From the NCBI RefSeq assembly GCF_014656455.1, contig NZ_BNCL01000007.1, positions 124,001 through 188,000 of the forward strand: a DNA stretch of 64,000 bases, given 5' to 3'. Positions 24,608 through 33,763 of the stretch are shown in pieces. This DNA comes from Paracoccus aerius (GTDB taxonomy: Bacteria; Pseudomonadota; Alphaproteobacteria; Rhodobacterales; Rhodobacteraceae). Under the pieces are notes generated by a model. It searched no databases. It had not been told where the DNA came from and saw only the letters and a program-made list of their open reading frames with translations. The translations under genes were made by a program, and so were the position numbers. Positions within the stretch are counted from its first letter, which is position 1; each line of letters starts with the position of its first letter.

Positions 24608-26872
24608 ATGGCAGGTGCCGCTTCAGGGTTGAGCTGGGAAAGGCTCGCTAAGGTCGGACTGCCGCGTCATTGGCGCGGCGCCATGGCCGCTGGCGTTCTG
24701 TTGGTGGGCGTCCTGCTGGCCATCGCGACGACGACCGTCCTTGGGCCGCTGGCGCAGGGCGCCGAAAGCCGGATGCTGCGGCTGATCCTGCTGCTGGATC
24801 TGGCCTATCTGATCCTGCTGATCGGAATCATCGTGCTGCGCATGGCCCGGCTGATCACGGCACGCCGAAAGACCGCTGCCGGGTCCCGGCTTCATGCGCG
24901 TCTGGTGCTGGTCTTTGCCGGTCTGGCCCTTGTGCCCACGGTGCTTGTGGCGCTGTTCGCGGGCTTCCTGGTCAATATCGGGCTGGAAGGCTGGTTCTCG
25001 GGGCGGGTGCAGCAGGTCGTGACCACGTCCCAGGCCGCCGCCGAGGCTTATCAGGAAGAACATCGCAGCGACCTGACCGAGGATGCCCTGGCCCTTGCCA
25101 GCGTCCTGACCCAGGCGGGCCGCGCCAACCCCCTGATCGAGGACGGCGAGTTGCGCCTGCTGCTGGGGCAGGGACAGGCGCTGATCCAGCGGGGCCTGCG
25201 CGAAGCCTATATCATCAACGGGAACGGAGAGATCCGCGCCAGGGGCGAACGGTCCTACCTGTTCTGGTACGAGGCCCCCTCCAGCGGCGATCTGGACCGC
25301 GCCCAGGCCGAAGGCGTGGTGCTGATCCAGGATTGGCAGAACAACGAGTTCCGCGCTCTTGTGGCCCTGCCGCCGCTGGCCGACCGCTATCTTTACGTCA
25401 CGCGCGACGTGGACGGCGACCTTCTGGGGCTGGTGGACGATACGCGCGCGACCGTCGGCAGCTATCGCCAGCTTGAACAAACCCGCAGCCAGGTGCTGTT
25501 CGAGTTTTCGCTGGTCTATCTGGCCTTCGCGCTGCTGCTGGTCGCGGCCGCCGTGCTGCTGGGGCTGTGGTTCGCCTCGCGCCTGTCGCGGCCCATCGGG
25601 CTTCTGGCGCAGGCCAGCGAGCAGGTGGGCCACGGCAATCTGGATGTGCAGGTGCCCGAACCCGACACGGGGGACGAGATCCAGACCCTGGGCCAGTCCT
25701 TCAACCGCATGACCCGCCAGTTGAAGGCGCAGCGCGAGGAATTGGTCGACAGCTACCGCGTCAGCGACGAACAGCGGCGCCTGTTCGACAATGTCCTGTC
25801 ATCAGTCACGTCTGGCGTCATCGGCCTGGACGCGGCGGGGGAAATAGATTTCGTCAACCGATCCGCCAGCCGCCTGCTGGGGCTGGACCCCAAGCGCGAC
25901 ATCGACGCGCTGCTGTTCGAGGCGGTGCCGGAATTCGCGCCGCTGTTCGACCGGCTGTCAGCCTCGGTCGCGGAAACCGTGCAGGACGAGGTGCGGCTGA
26001 TGCGCGAGGGTCGCGTCGAAAGCCTGCTGGTGCGCATGGCGGTCCGGCGCGGCACCGACGGCGACCTGGAAGGCTATGTGGTGGCCTTCGACGACGTGAC
26101 CGAGCTTGTCACCGCGCAGCGCATGGCCGCCTGGGGCGACGTCGCCCGCCGTGTCGCGCACGAGATCAAGAACCCACTGACACCAATCCAGCTGTCCGCC
26201 GAACGCCTGCGCCGCAAGTTCGGCAAGCTGGCCACGCCCGAGGACAAGGCCTCCTTGGACCAGTATACCGACGTGATCATCCGCCAGACCGGCGACCTGC
26301 GCCGCATCGTGGACGAATTCAGCCGCTTTGCCCGGATGCCCGAACCCGACCGGGCCGAAACCGACCTTGCCGCCCTGCTGCGAGAGGTTGCGCTGTTGCA
26401 GCAGGACGCGCTGAAGGGCGCCCTTGTGGCCGACATCCCCGACGGTCCGGTGATCGTCGACTGCGACGCCGGGATGCTGCGGCAGGCCTTCACGAACCTG
26501 GTGAAGAACGCGGGCGAAGCCGTTGACGAACGTGCCGAAAATCCGCCCCCCGGGTGGCAACCCAGGGTCGCCGTGACGCTGCGGGCGGATCATGACGCGG
26601 TCACGATCCAGATCGCCGACAACGGTCCCGGCCTGCCCGCCGACCGGTCGCGCCTGTTCGAGCCCTACGTGACCATGAAGGCCAGCGGCACGGGCCTGGG
26701 CCTGCCCATCGTCAAGAAGATCGTCGAGGAGCATGGCGGCAGCCTGTCCCTGTCGGACGGCCCCGGCGGGCAGGGCGCCCTGGCCGAGATCCGCCTGCCG
26801 CGGGAACGCCATCCCGTGCGCGGCGCGCAACGCAAGACCAAAACAAAAGAAGATGAGGCAGCACCGATATGA
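24608..26872 (+). CDS. ntrY: Membrane sensor histidine kinase NtrY
   Basis: Sensor kinase paired with NtrX, linked in other alphaproteobacteria to nitrogen, redox and envelope control. The 754-residue protein has three N-terminal transmembrane segments (about 22-45, 57-80, 98-122), a periplasmic region, a fourth segment at about 297-320, HAMP, PAS (SSVTSGVIGLDAAGEIDFVN), and kinase motifs VAHEIKNPLTPIQLSAERLR, NLVKNAGEAV, DNGPGLP and GTGLGLPIVKKI. The ATG follows GGCGGGGGC. Stop overlaps the ntrX start (ATGA). Confidence 0.94.
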   Translation: MAGAASGLSWERLAKVGLPRHWRGAMAAGVLLVGVLLAIATTTVLGPLAQGAESRMLRLILLLDLAYLILLIGIIVLRMARLITARRKTAAGSRLHARLVLVFAGLALVPTVLVALFAGFLVNIGLEGWFSGRVQQVVTTSQAAAEAYQEEHRSDLTEDALALASVLTQAGRANPLIEDGELRLLLGQGQALIQRGLREAYIINGNGEIRARGERSYLFWYEAPSSGDLDRAQAEGVVLIQDWQNNEFRALVALPPLADRYLYVTRDVDGDLLGLVDDTRATVGSYRQLEQTRSQVLFEFSLVYLAFALLLVAAAVLLGLWFASRLSRPIGLLAQASEQVGHGNLDVQVPEPDTGDEIQTLGQSFNRMTRQLKAQREELVDSYRVSDEQRRLFDNVLSSVTSGVIGLDAAGEIDFVNRSASRLLGLDPKRDIDALLFEAVPEFAPLFDRLSASVAETVQDEVRLMREGRVESLLVRMAVRRGTDGDLEGYVVAFDDVTELVTAQRMAAWGDVARRVAHEIKNPLTPIQLSAERLRRKFGKLATPEDKASLDQYTDVIIRQTGDLRRIVDEFSRFARMPEPDRAETDLAALLREVALLQQDALKGALVADIPDGPVIVDCDAGMLRQAFTNLVKNAGEAVDERAENPPPGWQPRVAVTLRADHDAVTIQIADNGPGLPADRSRLFEPYVTMKASGTGLGLPIVKKIVEEHGGSLSLSDGPGGQGALAEIRLPRERHPVRGAQRKTKTKEDEAAPI

Positions 26873-28260
26873 GCGATATCCTGATCGTTGACGACGAACG
26901 CGATATCCGCGAACTGGTCGCGGATATCCTGAAGGACGAGGGGTTCGAGACGCGCCTTGCCGCGAACTCGGACGAGGCGCTGGCGGCGTTGAACGAACGC
27001 CCGCCTTCGCTGATGGTCCTGGACATCTGGCTGAAGGACAGCCGCATGGACGGGATCGACATCCTCAAGCAGGTCAAGCGCAACAACCCCGATGTGCCGG
27101 TCATCATCATCTCGGGCCATGGCAACATCGAGATCGCGGTCGCGGCGATCAAGCAGGGCGCCTATGACTTCATCGAGAAGCCGTTCAACATCGACCAGCT
27201 GATGGTGGTGGTGAACCGCGCCATGGAAACCAGCCGCCTGCGCCGCGAGAACAGCACCCTGCGGCGGGGATCCGATCGCGCGACCGAGATGCTGGGCCAT
27301 TCGGTCGCCTTCAAGCGGCTGCGCGACAACCTGGACAAGGTGGCGAAATCCAACGGCCGCGTGATGCTGGCGGGCGAACCGGGGACCGGCAAGGAGATGG
27401 CCGCCCGCTATATCCATGCCCATAGCCCCCGCGCATCGGCGCCCTTCGTCACCGTCCCCTGCGCCACCATCGAGCCCGAGCGGATGGAGGAAGTCCTGTT
27501 CGGCCGCGAAACGCCCGAACGCGGGATCGAGCCGGGGCTTCTGGAACAGGCCCATGGCGGGGTGATCTACTTCGACGAGGTGGGCGACATGCCGATGGGC
27601 ACCCAGCCCAAGATCCTGCGCGTGCTGACCGAACAGCAGTTCGTGCGGGCAGGGGGCGCGGACCGGGTGCGGGTGGATTTGCGGGTCATCTCCTCGACCA
27701 ACCGCGACCTGCCGGCAGAAATCGCGGCCGGCCGGTTCCGGCAAGAGCTTTACGACCGGCTGAACGTGGTGCCGGTGGCGGTGCCCTCGCTGATCGAACG
27801 GCGCGACGACATCGTCCTGCTGGGCCGCCATTTCATCGACCAGTTTCACCGGACCCAGGGCCTGCACCCGCGCGAACTGCCCGAGGAAACGATTGCCGCG
27901 CTGCAATCCATGCGGTGGCCCGGCAACATCCGCCAGCTGCGCAACGTCATCGAGCGGGTGCTGATCCTTGCCGAAAGCAGTGGCCCGATCCAGCCGGCCG
28001 AGCTTGAGCCGCAGGGGGCCACACCCGACAACAGCGACGCCCTGTCCCTGGGACCGCAGATCACGGCCATGGCCCTGCGCGAAGCGCGCGAGATGTTCGA
28101 ACGCGAATACCTGGTGGCCCAGATCAACCGCTTCGGCGGCAATATCAGCCGCACCGCGCAATTCGTGGGGATGGAGCGCAGCGCCCTGCATCGCAAGCTG
28201 AAATCCTTGGGCGTGGTCGGCGGGATGCGGGCCGAGGACGAGTTCCTGATGGGCAAGTGA
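26869..28260 (+). CDS. ntrX: Response regulator NtrX, GAFTGA-less type
   Basis: Partner of NtrY. The 463-residue protein has a receiver (phosphoacceptor Asp in LMVLDIWLKDS; Lys in FIEKPFN), an AAA+ domain with Walker A GEPGTGKE and an intact Walker B VIYFDEVGDMP, and a C-terminal HTH (ISRTAQFVGMERSALHRKL). Where sigma-54 activators have GAFTGA, this one reads LFGRETPERGIEPGLLE, so the loop is absent. It is therefore unlikely to act through sigma-54 in the usual way. Translationally coupled to ntrY. Confidence 0.94.
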   Translation: MSDILIVDDERDIRELVADILKDEGFETRLAANSDEALAALNERPPSLMVLDIWLKDSRMDGIDILKQVKRNNPDVPVIIISGHGNIEIAVAAIKQGAYDFIEKPFNIDQLMVVVNRAMETSRLRRENSTLRRGSDRATEMLGHSVAFKRLRDNLDKVAKSNGRVMLAGEPGTGKEMAARYIHAHSPRASAPFVTVPCATIEPERMEEVLFGRETPERGIEPGLLEQAHGGVIYFDEVGDMPMGTQPKILRVLTEQQFVRAGGADRVRVDLRVISSTNRDLPAEIAAGRFRQELYDRLNVVPVAVPSLIERRDDIVLLGRHFIDQFHRTQGLHPRELPEETIAALQSMRWPGNIRQLRNVIERVLILAESSGPIQPAELEPQGATPDNSDALSLGPQITAMALREAREMFEREYLVAQINRFGGNISRTAQFVGMERSALHRKLKSLGVVGGMRAEDEFLMGK

Positions 28261-28357
28261 CCACCGCGGCCCCGGCCCATCGCGGGCGGTTGCGCGATGC
28301 GTCCCGTCGTCATAGGCAGGGCGTGACGCGCAATCTGCGGGCAGCAGGGGAACGGGC

Positions 28358-29734
28358 ATGAAGATCATCATCTGCGGCGCGGGCCAGGTCGGCTGGCAGA
28401 TCGCCCGGCACCTGTCGGGCGAACGCAACGATGTCACCGTCATCGACAACAATGCCGAACTGATCCGCCGCGCGACCGACGCCCTGGACGTGCAGGGCGT
28501 CACGGGCTTTGCCAGCCACCCCGACGTGCTGGACCAAGCGGGCGCGCGCGATGCCGACCTGATCATCGCCGCCACCCATTCGGACGAGGTGAACATGGTC
28601 ACCTGCCAGGTGGCCCATTCGATCTTCCAGGTGCCGCGCAAGATCGCCCGGCTGCGCAGCAACGCCTATCTGGATGCCATCTATTCCGATCTCTACACCA
28701 CGTCGCACCTGCCCATCGACGTGGTCATCAGCCCCGAACGAGAGGTCGCGAATGCCGCCCTGCAACGGCTGTCCGCGCCGTCCACCTTTGACGTCGAAAC
28801 CTTCATGGGCGGCAAGGTGCAGCTTCTGGGCATCGTGCTGGAGGAGGACTGCCCGGCGCTGAACACGCCCCTGCGGCAGTTGAGCGAACTGTTCTCGACC
28901 CTGCGCGCCATCGTCGTGGGCGTGCGCCGCCAGGGGCGGCTTTTCGCGCCGGAACCGGGCGACCAGTTGTTCGCGCATGACCAGATCTATGTCTTCAGCC
29001 ACCGCGAGGATGTGGGCCGCACGCTGGAAATCTTCGGCAAGCCGCCCTTGAAGCAGGAACGCATCGCCATCATCGGCGCGGGCAACGTGGGCCTTGCCGT
29101 GGCACAGGCACTTGAAGCCCGCCCCGACCGCATCCGCGCCAAGCTGATCGAACGCGACCGCAGCCGCGCCGAGTTCGCGGCCGACCGTCTTGAACGCACC
29201 ATCGTGCTGAACGGCGACGGCTTGTCCGCCGAACTGCTGGAGGAAGCGGCGGTGCCTAGTGCCGACGCGGTCCTGGCCGTGACGGACGACGACAAGACGA
29301 ACATCCTGGCATCCGTGCGCGCCAAGCAGGCCGGGGCCAAGCTGGCCATCGCGCTGATCAACGACCCGACGATGGTGCCCCTGATGGAGGTGCTGGACAT
29401 CGACGCCTATATCAACCCGCGCGCCACCACCGTGTCCACGATCCTCCGCCATATCCGCCACGGTCGGGTGCGCGACATCTATTCCATCGGCGACGCCGAG
29501 GCCGAGGTGATCGAGGCGCAGGCGCTGTCCACCTCGCCCATCTCGGGACGGACGATCCGCGACATCGAGTTTCCGGAAGGTGTGCTGATTGGCGCCGTGC
29601 AGAAGGGTGACCGGATCGTGAAGCCCGTCCCCGACACGCGGATCGAGGAAGGCGACGTGATCCTGATGTTCGCCCTTACCAAGGACGTGCCAGAGGTCGA
29701 GCGGCTTCTGCAGGTCTCGATCGACTTCTTCTGA
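28358..29734 (+). CDS. trkA: Trk system potassium uptake regulatory subunit TrkA
   Basis: Cytoplasmic NAD(H)-binding gating ring of the Trk K+ channel. The 458-residue protein has two tandem RCK_N/RCK_C units: Rossmann motifs IIICGAGQVGWQIARHL at 3-19 and IAIIGAGNVGLAVAQAL in the middle. A GGGGAACGGGC stretch precedes the ATG. It lies 6 bp upstream of trkH, its membrane partner. The ntrX-trkA-trkH-hfq-hflX order is conserved in Rhodobacterales. Confidence 0.95.
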   Translation: MKIIICGAGQVGWQIARHLSGERNDVTVIDNNAELIRRATDALDVQGVTGFASHPDVLDQAGARDADLIIAATHSDEVNMVTCQVAHSIFQVPRKIARLRSNAYLDAIYSDLYTTSHLPIDVVISPEREVANAALQRLSAPSTFDVETFMGGKVQLLGIVLEEDCPALNTPLRQLSELFSTLRAIVVGVRRQGRLFAPEPGDQLFAHDQIYVFSHREDVGRTLEIFGKPPLKQERIAIIGAGNVGLAVAQALEARPDRIRAKLIERDRSRAEFAADRLERTIVLNGDGLSAELLEEAAVPSADAVLAVTDDDKTNILASVRAKQAGAKLAIALINDPTMVPLMEVLDIDAYINPRATTVSTILRHIRHGRVRDIYSIGDAEAEVIEAQALSTSPISGRTIRDIEFPEGVLIGAVQKGDRIVKPVPDTRIEEGDVILMFALTKDVPEVERLLQVSIDFF

Positions 29735-29740
29735 CGCGCG

Positions 29741-31369
29741 ATGACCGGCCTTCTGCGCCTGCCGCTGTTCGTTCTTGTCGCCGCCCTGACCGGGCTGTCG
29801 ATGATGGTTCCCGCGGCCTATGCCTCGGTCACCAACAATGACGAACTGGCGCGGATCTTCCTGTATTCGGGCCTTCTGGTGCTGGTTGTGGCGGGGCTGA
29901 TCGGCCTTGCCACGGCGGCCAACCCGCGCCAGGCCCGGCCGCGCGACGCGCTGCTGACCATGCTGGCCGTCTATGCCGGAATGCCCCTGGTCATGGCGCT
30001 GCCCTTTGCCGAGGCCATGCCCGACACCGGCCTGTTCCATGCCTGGTGGGAAATGACCTCGGCCCTGACGACGACCGGGGCCTCGCTCTACTCGGCCGAT
30101 CTGCTGCCGATGCCCCTGCATCTGTGGCGGGCGATGGCGGGCTGGATGGGCGGGCTGTTCATCCTGGTCGCCGCGACCGCGATCCTGGCGCCCCTGCATA
30201 TCGGCGGGTTCGAGATCATGGCCCAGCCCTATGGACGGCGGGAATATCACGAACGGCTGCCCCGCTCGGCCGATCCGCTGGACCGCAACCCGCATCTGTC
30301 CGGCCCGGCCTTCCGGACCGTCCTGACCCATCCGCATTACCGGCTGATGCGGTCGGCGTTGGCCGTTTTTCCCGTCTATGCGGGGCTCACGCTTGCCCTG
30401 TGGCTGATCCTGCTTCTGCTGGGGGATCCGGCGCTGATCGCGCTGTGCCGGTCGATGGGCACGCTGTCCACCAGTGGCATTTCTCCGGTCCTTGGCCCCG
30501 TCGGCGGCAGTTCGGGGCTGCCGGGGGAAATGGCCGTGTTCCTGTTCCTGATCCCGGCGCTGTCCCGCCGCTTCTGGCCCGGCGGGGGCGAGTTGCGGGC
30601 CAGCGACCGCCTGGCCGACGACCCCGAGCTGAAGATGGCCTGCGCCTTCGTCTCGCTGGTCGCGCTGTCCCTGTTCACGCGCCATTTCCTGGGCGCGATC
30701 GATGCGACGCAGGCACCCGCCGGAACGTCCGAGATGGTGTATGACCTGGAAAGCGGGCTTGCGGCCTTCTGGGGCGGGCTGTTCAACGGCCTCAGCTATC
30801 TGACGACAACCGGCTGGACCTCGATCGACTGGCAGGGCGCACGGGCCTGGTCGGGCCTGACCTCGCCCGGCCTGATCCTGGCGGGGCTGGCGATGATGGG
30901 GGGCGGGGTCGCCACCACGGCGGGCGGGGTCAAGCTGCTGCGCGTCTATGCGCTGGCCCGCCACGGCCAGCGGGAGATGGAGCGGATCGTGCATCCCAAT
31001 TCCGTCGCGGGCGGCGGCCAGATCGCCCGGCGCCTGCGCCGCGAGGGGGCTTACCTGGCCTTCATCTTCTTCATGCTGTTCGCGACATCCATTGCCGTCG
31101 TGGTGGCGCTTGTGTCGATCCAGCGGATCGAGATCGAGACAGCCACGATCCTGTCGATTGCCGCGCTGACCAACACCGGCCCCCTGGCCGCGGCCATCCC
31201 GCTGACGCCTGCATTCGAAGGCACGGCGGGCATCGCCTCGGCGCCCTGGGAAGGGTGGTCGGGGTTGCCCGTCTTCACCAAGGCGGTGCTGGCGGGGGCG
31301 ATGATCGTGGGGCGGATGGAAACGCTGGCTGTTCTGGCGCTGTTCTCGCCCCAGTTCTGGCGCCGTTAG
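29741..31369 (+). CDS. trkH: Trk potassium uptake membrane subunit TrkH
   Basis: Ion-conducting inner-membrane subunit. The 542-residue protein has about ten hydrophobic segments and four pore-loop repeats: SALTTTGASLYS, GTLSTSGISP, LSYLTTTGWTS and LTNTGPLAAA, each with the K+-filter glycine. It is about 50 residues longer than E. coli TrkH, mainly in a loop near residues 160-200. Only 6 bp separate it from trkA. Confidence 0.93.
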   Translation: MTGLLRLPLFVLVAALTGLSMMVPAAYASVTNNDELARIFLYSGLLVLVVAGLIGLATAANPRQARPRDALLTMLAVYAGMPLVMALPFAEAMPDTGLFHAWWEMTSALTTTGASLYSADLLPMPLHLWRAMAGWMGGLFILVAATAILAPLHIGGFEIMAQPYGRREYHERLPRSADPLDRNPHLSGPAFRTVLTHPHYRLMRSALAVFPVYAGLTLALWLILLLLGDPALIALCRSMGTLSTSGISPVLGPVGGSSGLPGEMAVFLFLIPALSRRFWPGGGELRASDRLADDPELKMACAFVSLVALSLFTRHFLGAIDATQAPAGTSEMVYDLESGLAAFWGGLFNGLSYLTTTGWTSIDWQGARAWSGLTSPGLILAGLAMMGGGVATTAGGVKLLRVYALARHGQREMERIVHPNSVAGGGQIARRLRREGAYLAFIFFMLFATSIAVVVALVSIQRIEIETATILSIAALTNTGPLAAAIPLTPAFEGTAGIASAPWEGWSGLPVFTKAVLAGAMIVGRMETLAVLALFSPQFWRR

Positions 31370-31387
31370 GCCGTAACGGTTTCGTGT

Positions 31388-31410
31388 CCGACCTGCTTGC
31401 AAGCGGTCGG
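31388..31410. promoter_or_regulatory. Stem-loop between trkH and hfq
   Basis: CCGACC (31388-31393) and GGTCGG (31405-31410) flank the self-complementary GCTTGCAAGC. It could end the trkH transcript or shape the hfq leader. There is no U-run, so it is not a standard terminator. Confidence 0.45.
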
Positions 31411-31462
31411 TCAACGGCTTAGATGTAAAAACCACAGGGACAGTTCGAAAACGGAAATAAGA

Positions 31463-31696
31463 ATGGCTGGCGACAAGCAGAACCTGCAGGACGCGTTTCT
31501 CAACCATGTCCGCAAGGCGAAGGTGCCCGTCACGATCTTCCTGATCAACGGTGTCAAGTTGCAGGGCGTCATTACCTGGTTCGACAATTTCTGCGTTCTT
31601 CTTCGCCGCGACGGCCAGTCCCAACTGGTTTACAAGCACGCCATCAGCACGATCATGCCGGGTCAGCCCATTTCGCTGTACGAAGGCGAGGATTGA
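31463..31696 (+). CDS. hfq: RNA chaperone Hfq
   Basis: Hexameric Sm-like protein that pairs small RNAs with mRNAs. The 77-residue protein contains Sm1 ([20 protein letters not shown]) and the Sm2 motif YKHAISTI with the diagnostic KH. The C-terminal tail after Sm2 is very short, as in other alphaproteobacteria. hflX follows directly: its TTG start begins on the base after the hfq stop, matching the widespread hfq-hflX pair. Confidence 0.97.
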   Translation: MAGDKQNLQDAFLNHVRKAKVPVTIFLINGVKLQGVITWFDNFCVLLRRDGQSQLVYKHAISTIMPGQPISLYEGED

Positions 31697-33046
31697 TTGG
31701 CAGAACTCACGGAAACCGAAGCAAGACCCACCCGCGCCTATGTGATCCATCCGGATCTGGCCAGCCGCACCCAGCGGCGCGAGCCCGAACATGCCCTGGC
31801 CGAGGCGGTGGCCCTGGCCCATGCGCTGCCGGGGATCGAGATCGTGGGCGACGAGGTTGCGCGCCTGCGCAAGCCTGATGCGGGTCGCCTGTTCGGCAAG
31901 GGCAAGCTGGCCGAGATCGGCGAGCGCCTGACCGAGGGAGAGGTCGATCTGGTGCTGGTGGACGGCCCTGTCAGCCCCGTGCAGCAGCGCAACCTGGAAA
32001 AGGATTGGGGCGTCAAGCTTCTGGACCGGACGGGGTTGATCCTGGAAATCTTCGCCGACCGCGCCCGGACCCGCGAAGGCGTGCTTCAGGTGGAACTGGC
32101 CGCGCTGTCCTATCAGCGCACGCGGTTGGTGCGCGCCTGGACCCACCTGGAACGGCAGCGGGGCGGGCTTGGCTTCGTGGGCGGTCCGGGGGAAACGCAG
32201 ATCGAGGCTGACCGCCGCGCCATCGACGAACAGATGACGCGCCTGCGCCGCCAGCTTGAACGTGTGGTCAAGACCCGCACCCTGCACCGCGCCGCCCGCG
32301 CCAAGGTGCCCTATCCCATCGTCGCGCTTGTGGGCTACACGAACGCCGGGAAATCGACGTTGTTCAACCGCCTGACCGGGGCCGAGGTTCTGGCCAAGGA
32401 CATGCTGTTCGCCACGCTGGACCCGACGATGCGGGCGATCCGCCTGCCGGGTGCCAAGGGTGCTGCGGGCGGTGGACAGGGACGCAAGATCATCCTGTCG
32501 GACACCGTCGGCTTCATCAGCGACCTGCCCACCGAACTGGTCGCAGCCTTCCGCGCCACATTGGAGGAGGTGCTTGAGGCAGACCTGATCCTGCATGTCC
32601 GCGACATCAGCCACCCCGAGACCGAGGAACAGGCCGCCGACGTGGCCGAGATCCTGGAAAGCCTGGGCGTGGACGAGGATGTCGCCCTGATCGAGGTCTG
32701 GAACAAGATCGACGCGCTGTCCGCCGACACCCGCGCCGCCCTGCGCCGCACCGATGCGCGCACAGAAGGCATCCAGGCCGTCAGCGCCCTGTCGGGAGAG
32801 GGGCTGGACGACCTGATCGCCGCCATCGACGCGCATCTCTCCGAAGCCCTGGACGAGCCGAAGACATCTGCCACGGTGACGCTGCCCTTCTCGGACGGGC
32901 GGCGCCGGGCCTGGCTGCACGAGGCGGGCGTGGTCGAGCGCGAGGAGTCGGGCGAGAATGGCGTGACGCTGCATCTTCTGTGGACTGACCGGCAGAAGGC
33001 GGGTTTCGCAGCGCTGAACGCCCCGGACGAGGACGAAGAGGCGTAG
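31697..33046 (+). CDS. hflX: Ribosome-associated GTPase HflX
   Basis: GTPase that binds and splits stalled 70S ribosomes under stress. The 449-residue protein has the HflX N-domain (RLFGKGKLAEI, LDRTGLILEIFADRARTREG), the glycine-rich linker GGLGFVGGPGETQIEADRR, G1 GYTNAGKSTLFNRL, G3 DTVGFI and G4 NKID. Translation starts at TTG 31697 with no gap after hfq; the coding sequence of hfq must supply its ribosome binding context. A palindromic repeat pair follows the stop. Confidence 0.94.
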   Translation: MAELTETEARPTRAYVIHPDLASRTQRREPEHALAEAVALAHALPGIEIVGDEVARLRKPDAGRLFGKGKLAEIGERLTEGEVDLVLVDGPVSPVQQRNLEKDWGVKLLDRTGLILEIFADRARTREGVLQVELAALSYQRTRLVRAWTHLERQRGGLGFVGGPGETQIEADRRAIDEQMTRLRRQLERVVKTRTLHRAARAKVPYPIVALVGYTNAGKSTLFNRLTGAEVLAKDMLFATLDPTMRAIRLPGAKGAAGGGQGRKIILSDTVGFISDLPTELVAAFRATLEEVLEADLILHVRDISHPETEEQAADVAEILESLGVDEDVALIEVWNKIDALSADTRAALRRTDARTEGIQAVSALSGEGLDDLIAAIDAHLSEALDEPKTSATVTLPFSDGRRRAWLHEAGVVEREESGENGVTLHLLWTDRQKAGFAALNAPDEDEEA

Positions 33047-33104
33047 GGTGCGTGCTTGCACGCACCGTTGTTGAGGCCGGTTCCGGTGCGTGCAAGCACG
33101 CACC
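33047..33104. repeat. Pair of oppositely oriented 20-bp palindromic repeats
   Basis: GGTGCGTGCTTGCACGCACC (33047-33066) and its exact reverse complement (33085-33104), each itself a near-perfect hairpin, separated by 18 bp. They fill the gap between convergent hflX and ung. The layout resembles REP/BIME elements and would act as a bidirectional terminator or mRNA 3'-end stabiliser. Confidence 0.9.
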
Positions 33105-33124
33105 CAACGGACGCAAAGCAGGTT

Positions 33125-33763
33125 TCAGGCTGCCCAATCCACCGGTTGCCGCCCTTGCTGTTCCAGCCATTCATTGATCCGTGAAAATGGCTTGCTGCCA
33201 AAGAACCCCCGCCGCGCCGACAGCGGCGAGGGATGCGCCGTCGCGATCACCAGATCCTCGGCGCGCGGCAATCCTGCCACCGCCTTCTGCGCATGCGCCC
33301 CCCACAGCAGGAAGGCCAGTGGTCCGTGCTTCTGTGCATCAGTCACGGCATCGCGTGCCAGCCGGTCCCAGCCCCAGGAAGCGTGCCGCCCTGCATCCCC
33401 CGGCGGCACCGACAGGGATGTATTCAGCAGCAGCACACCCTGATGCGCCCAACCCGACAGATCGCCCGTAGCCGGGGCCGCGCCGATGTCGTCGCGCAGT
33501 TCCGTGAAGATGTTCTTCAGCGACCGGGGCAGGGCCACCTCGGGCGCGACCGAAAAGGCCAGGCCATTCGCATGGCCCGGCGTCGGATAGGGATCCTGGC
33601 CCAGGATCACGACCCGCACCCGTTCCGGCGGCGTCGCCTCGAGCGCGGCAAAGACCAGAGCGGGGCCGGGCAGCCAGTCGTCCAGGCCTTTCAGCCGGTC
33701 GCGGATCGCGGGCCAGTCCTGCCGGAAGAAGGGCAGGTGGTCCCAGGCCTTGGGCGGCTTCAT
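33125..33763 (-). CDS. ung: Uracil-DNA glycosylase, family 1
   Basis: Removes uracil from DNA. The 212-residue enzyme has the water-activating motif [20 protein letters not shown] (catalytic Asp in GQDPYP), [12 protein letters not shown], and the minor-groove loop [13 protein letters not shown]. It is at the short end of the family (about 220-230). The ATG overlaps the trpD stop by 4 bp, so ung is cotranslated with tryptophan genes, an odd pairing. Confidence 0.95.
   Translation of the reverse strand: MKPPKAWDHLPFFRQDWPAIRDRLKGLDDWLPGPALVFAALEATPPERVRVVILGQDPYPTPGHANGLAFSVAPEVALPRSLKNIFTELRDDIGAAPATGDLSGWAHQGVLLLNTSLSVPPGDAGRHASWGWDRLARDAVTDAQKHGPLAFLLWGAHAQKAVAGLPRAEDLVIATAHPSPLSARRGFFGSKPFSRINEWLEQQGRQPVDWAA

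Noticed and set aside
28290..28333. TTGCGCG/CGCGCAA inverted repeat between ntrX and trkA
   Set aside because: Seven-base arms 30 bp apart in very GC-rich DNA are not distinctive enough to call an operator.
26665..28662. A 665-codon minus-strand open frame over ntrX
   Set aside because: Shadow of ntrX, with no start signal and unlike composition to real proteins here.
31395..31426. Possible hfq promoter (TTGCAA with TTAGAT)
   Set aside because: Spacing is 15 bp and both boxes are weak; the -35 would lie within the stem-loop at 31388-31410.
28310..33103. A 1,597-codon open frame on the minus strand across trkA, trkH, hfq and hflX
   Set aside because: It is the antisense shadow of well-identified genes. 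The protein is low-complexity, His/Gln/Arg/Gly-rich, has no domain, and arises from GC-rich codon bias.
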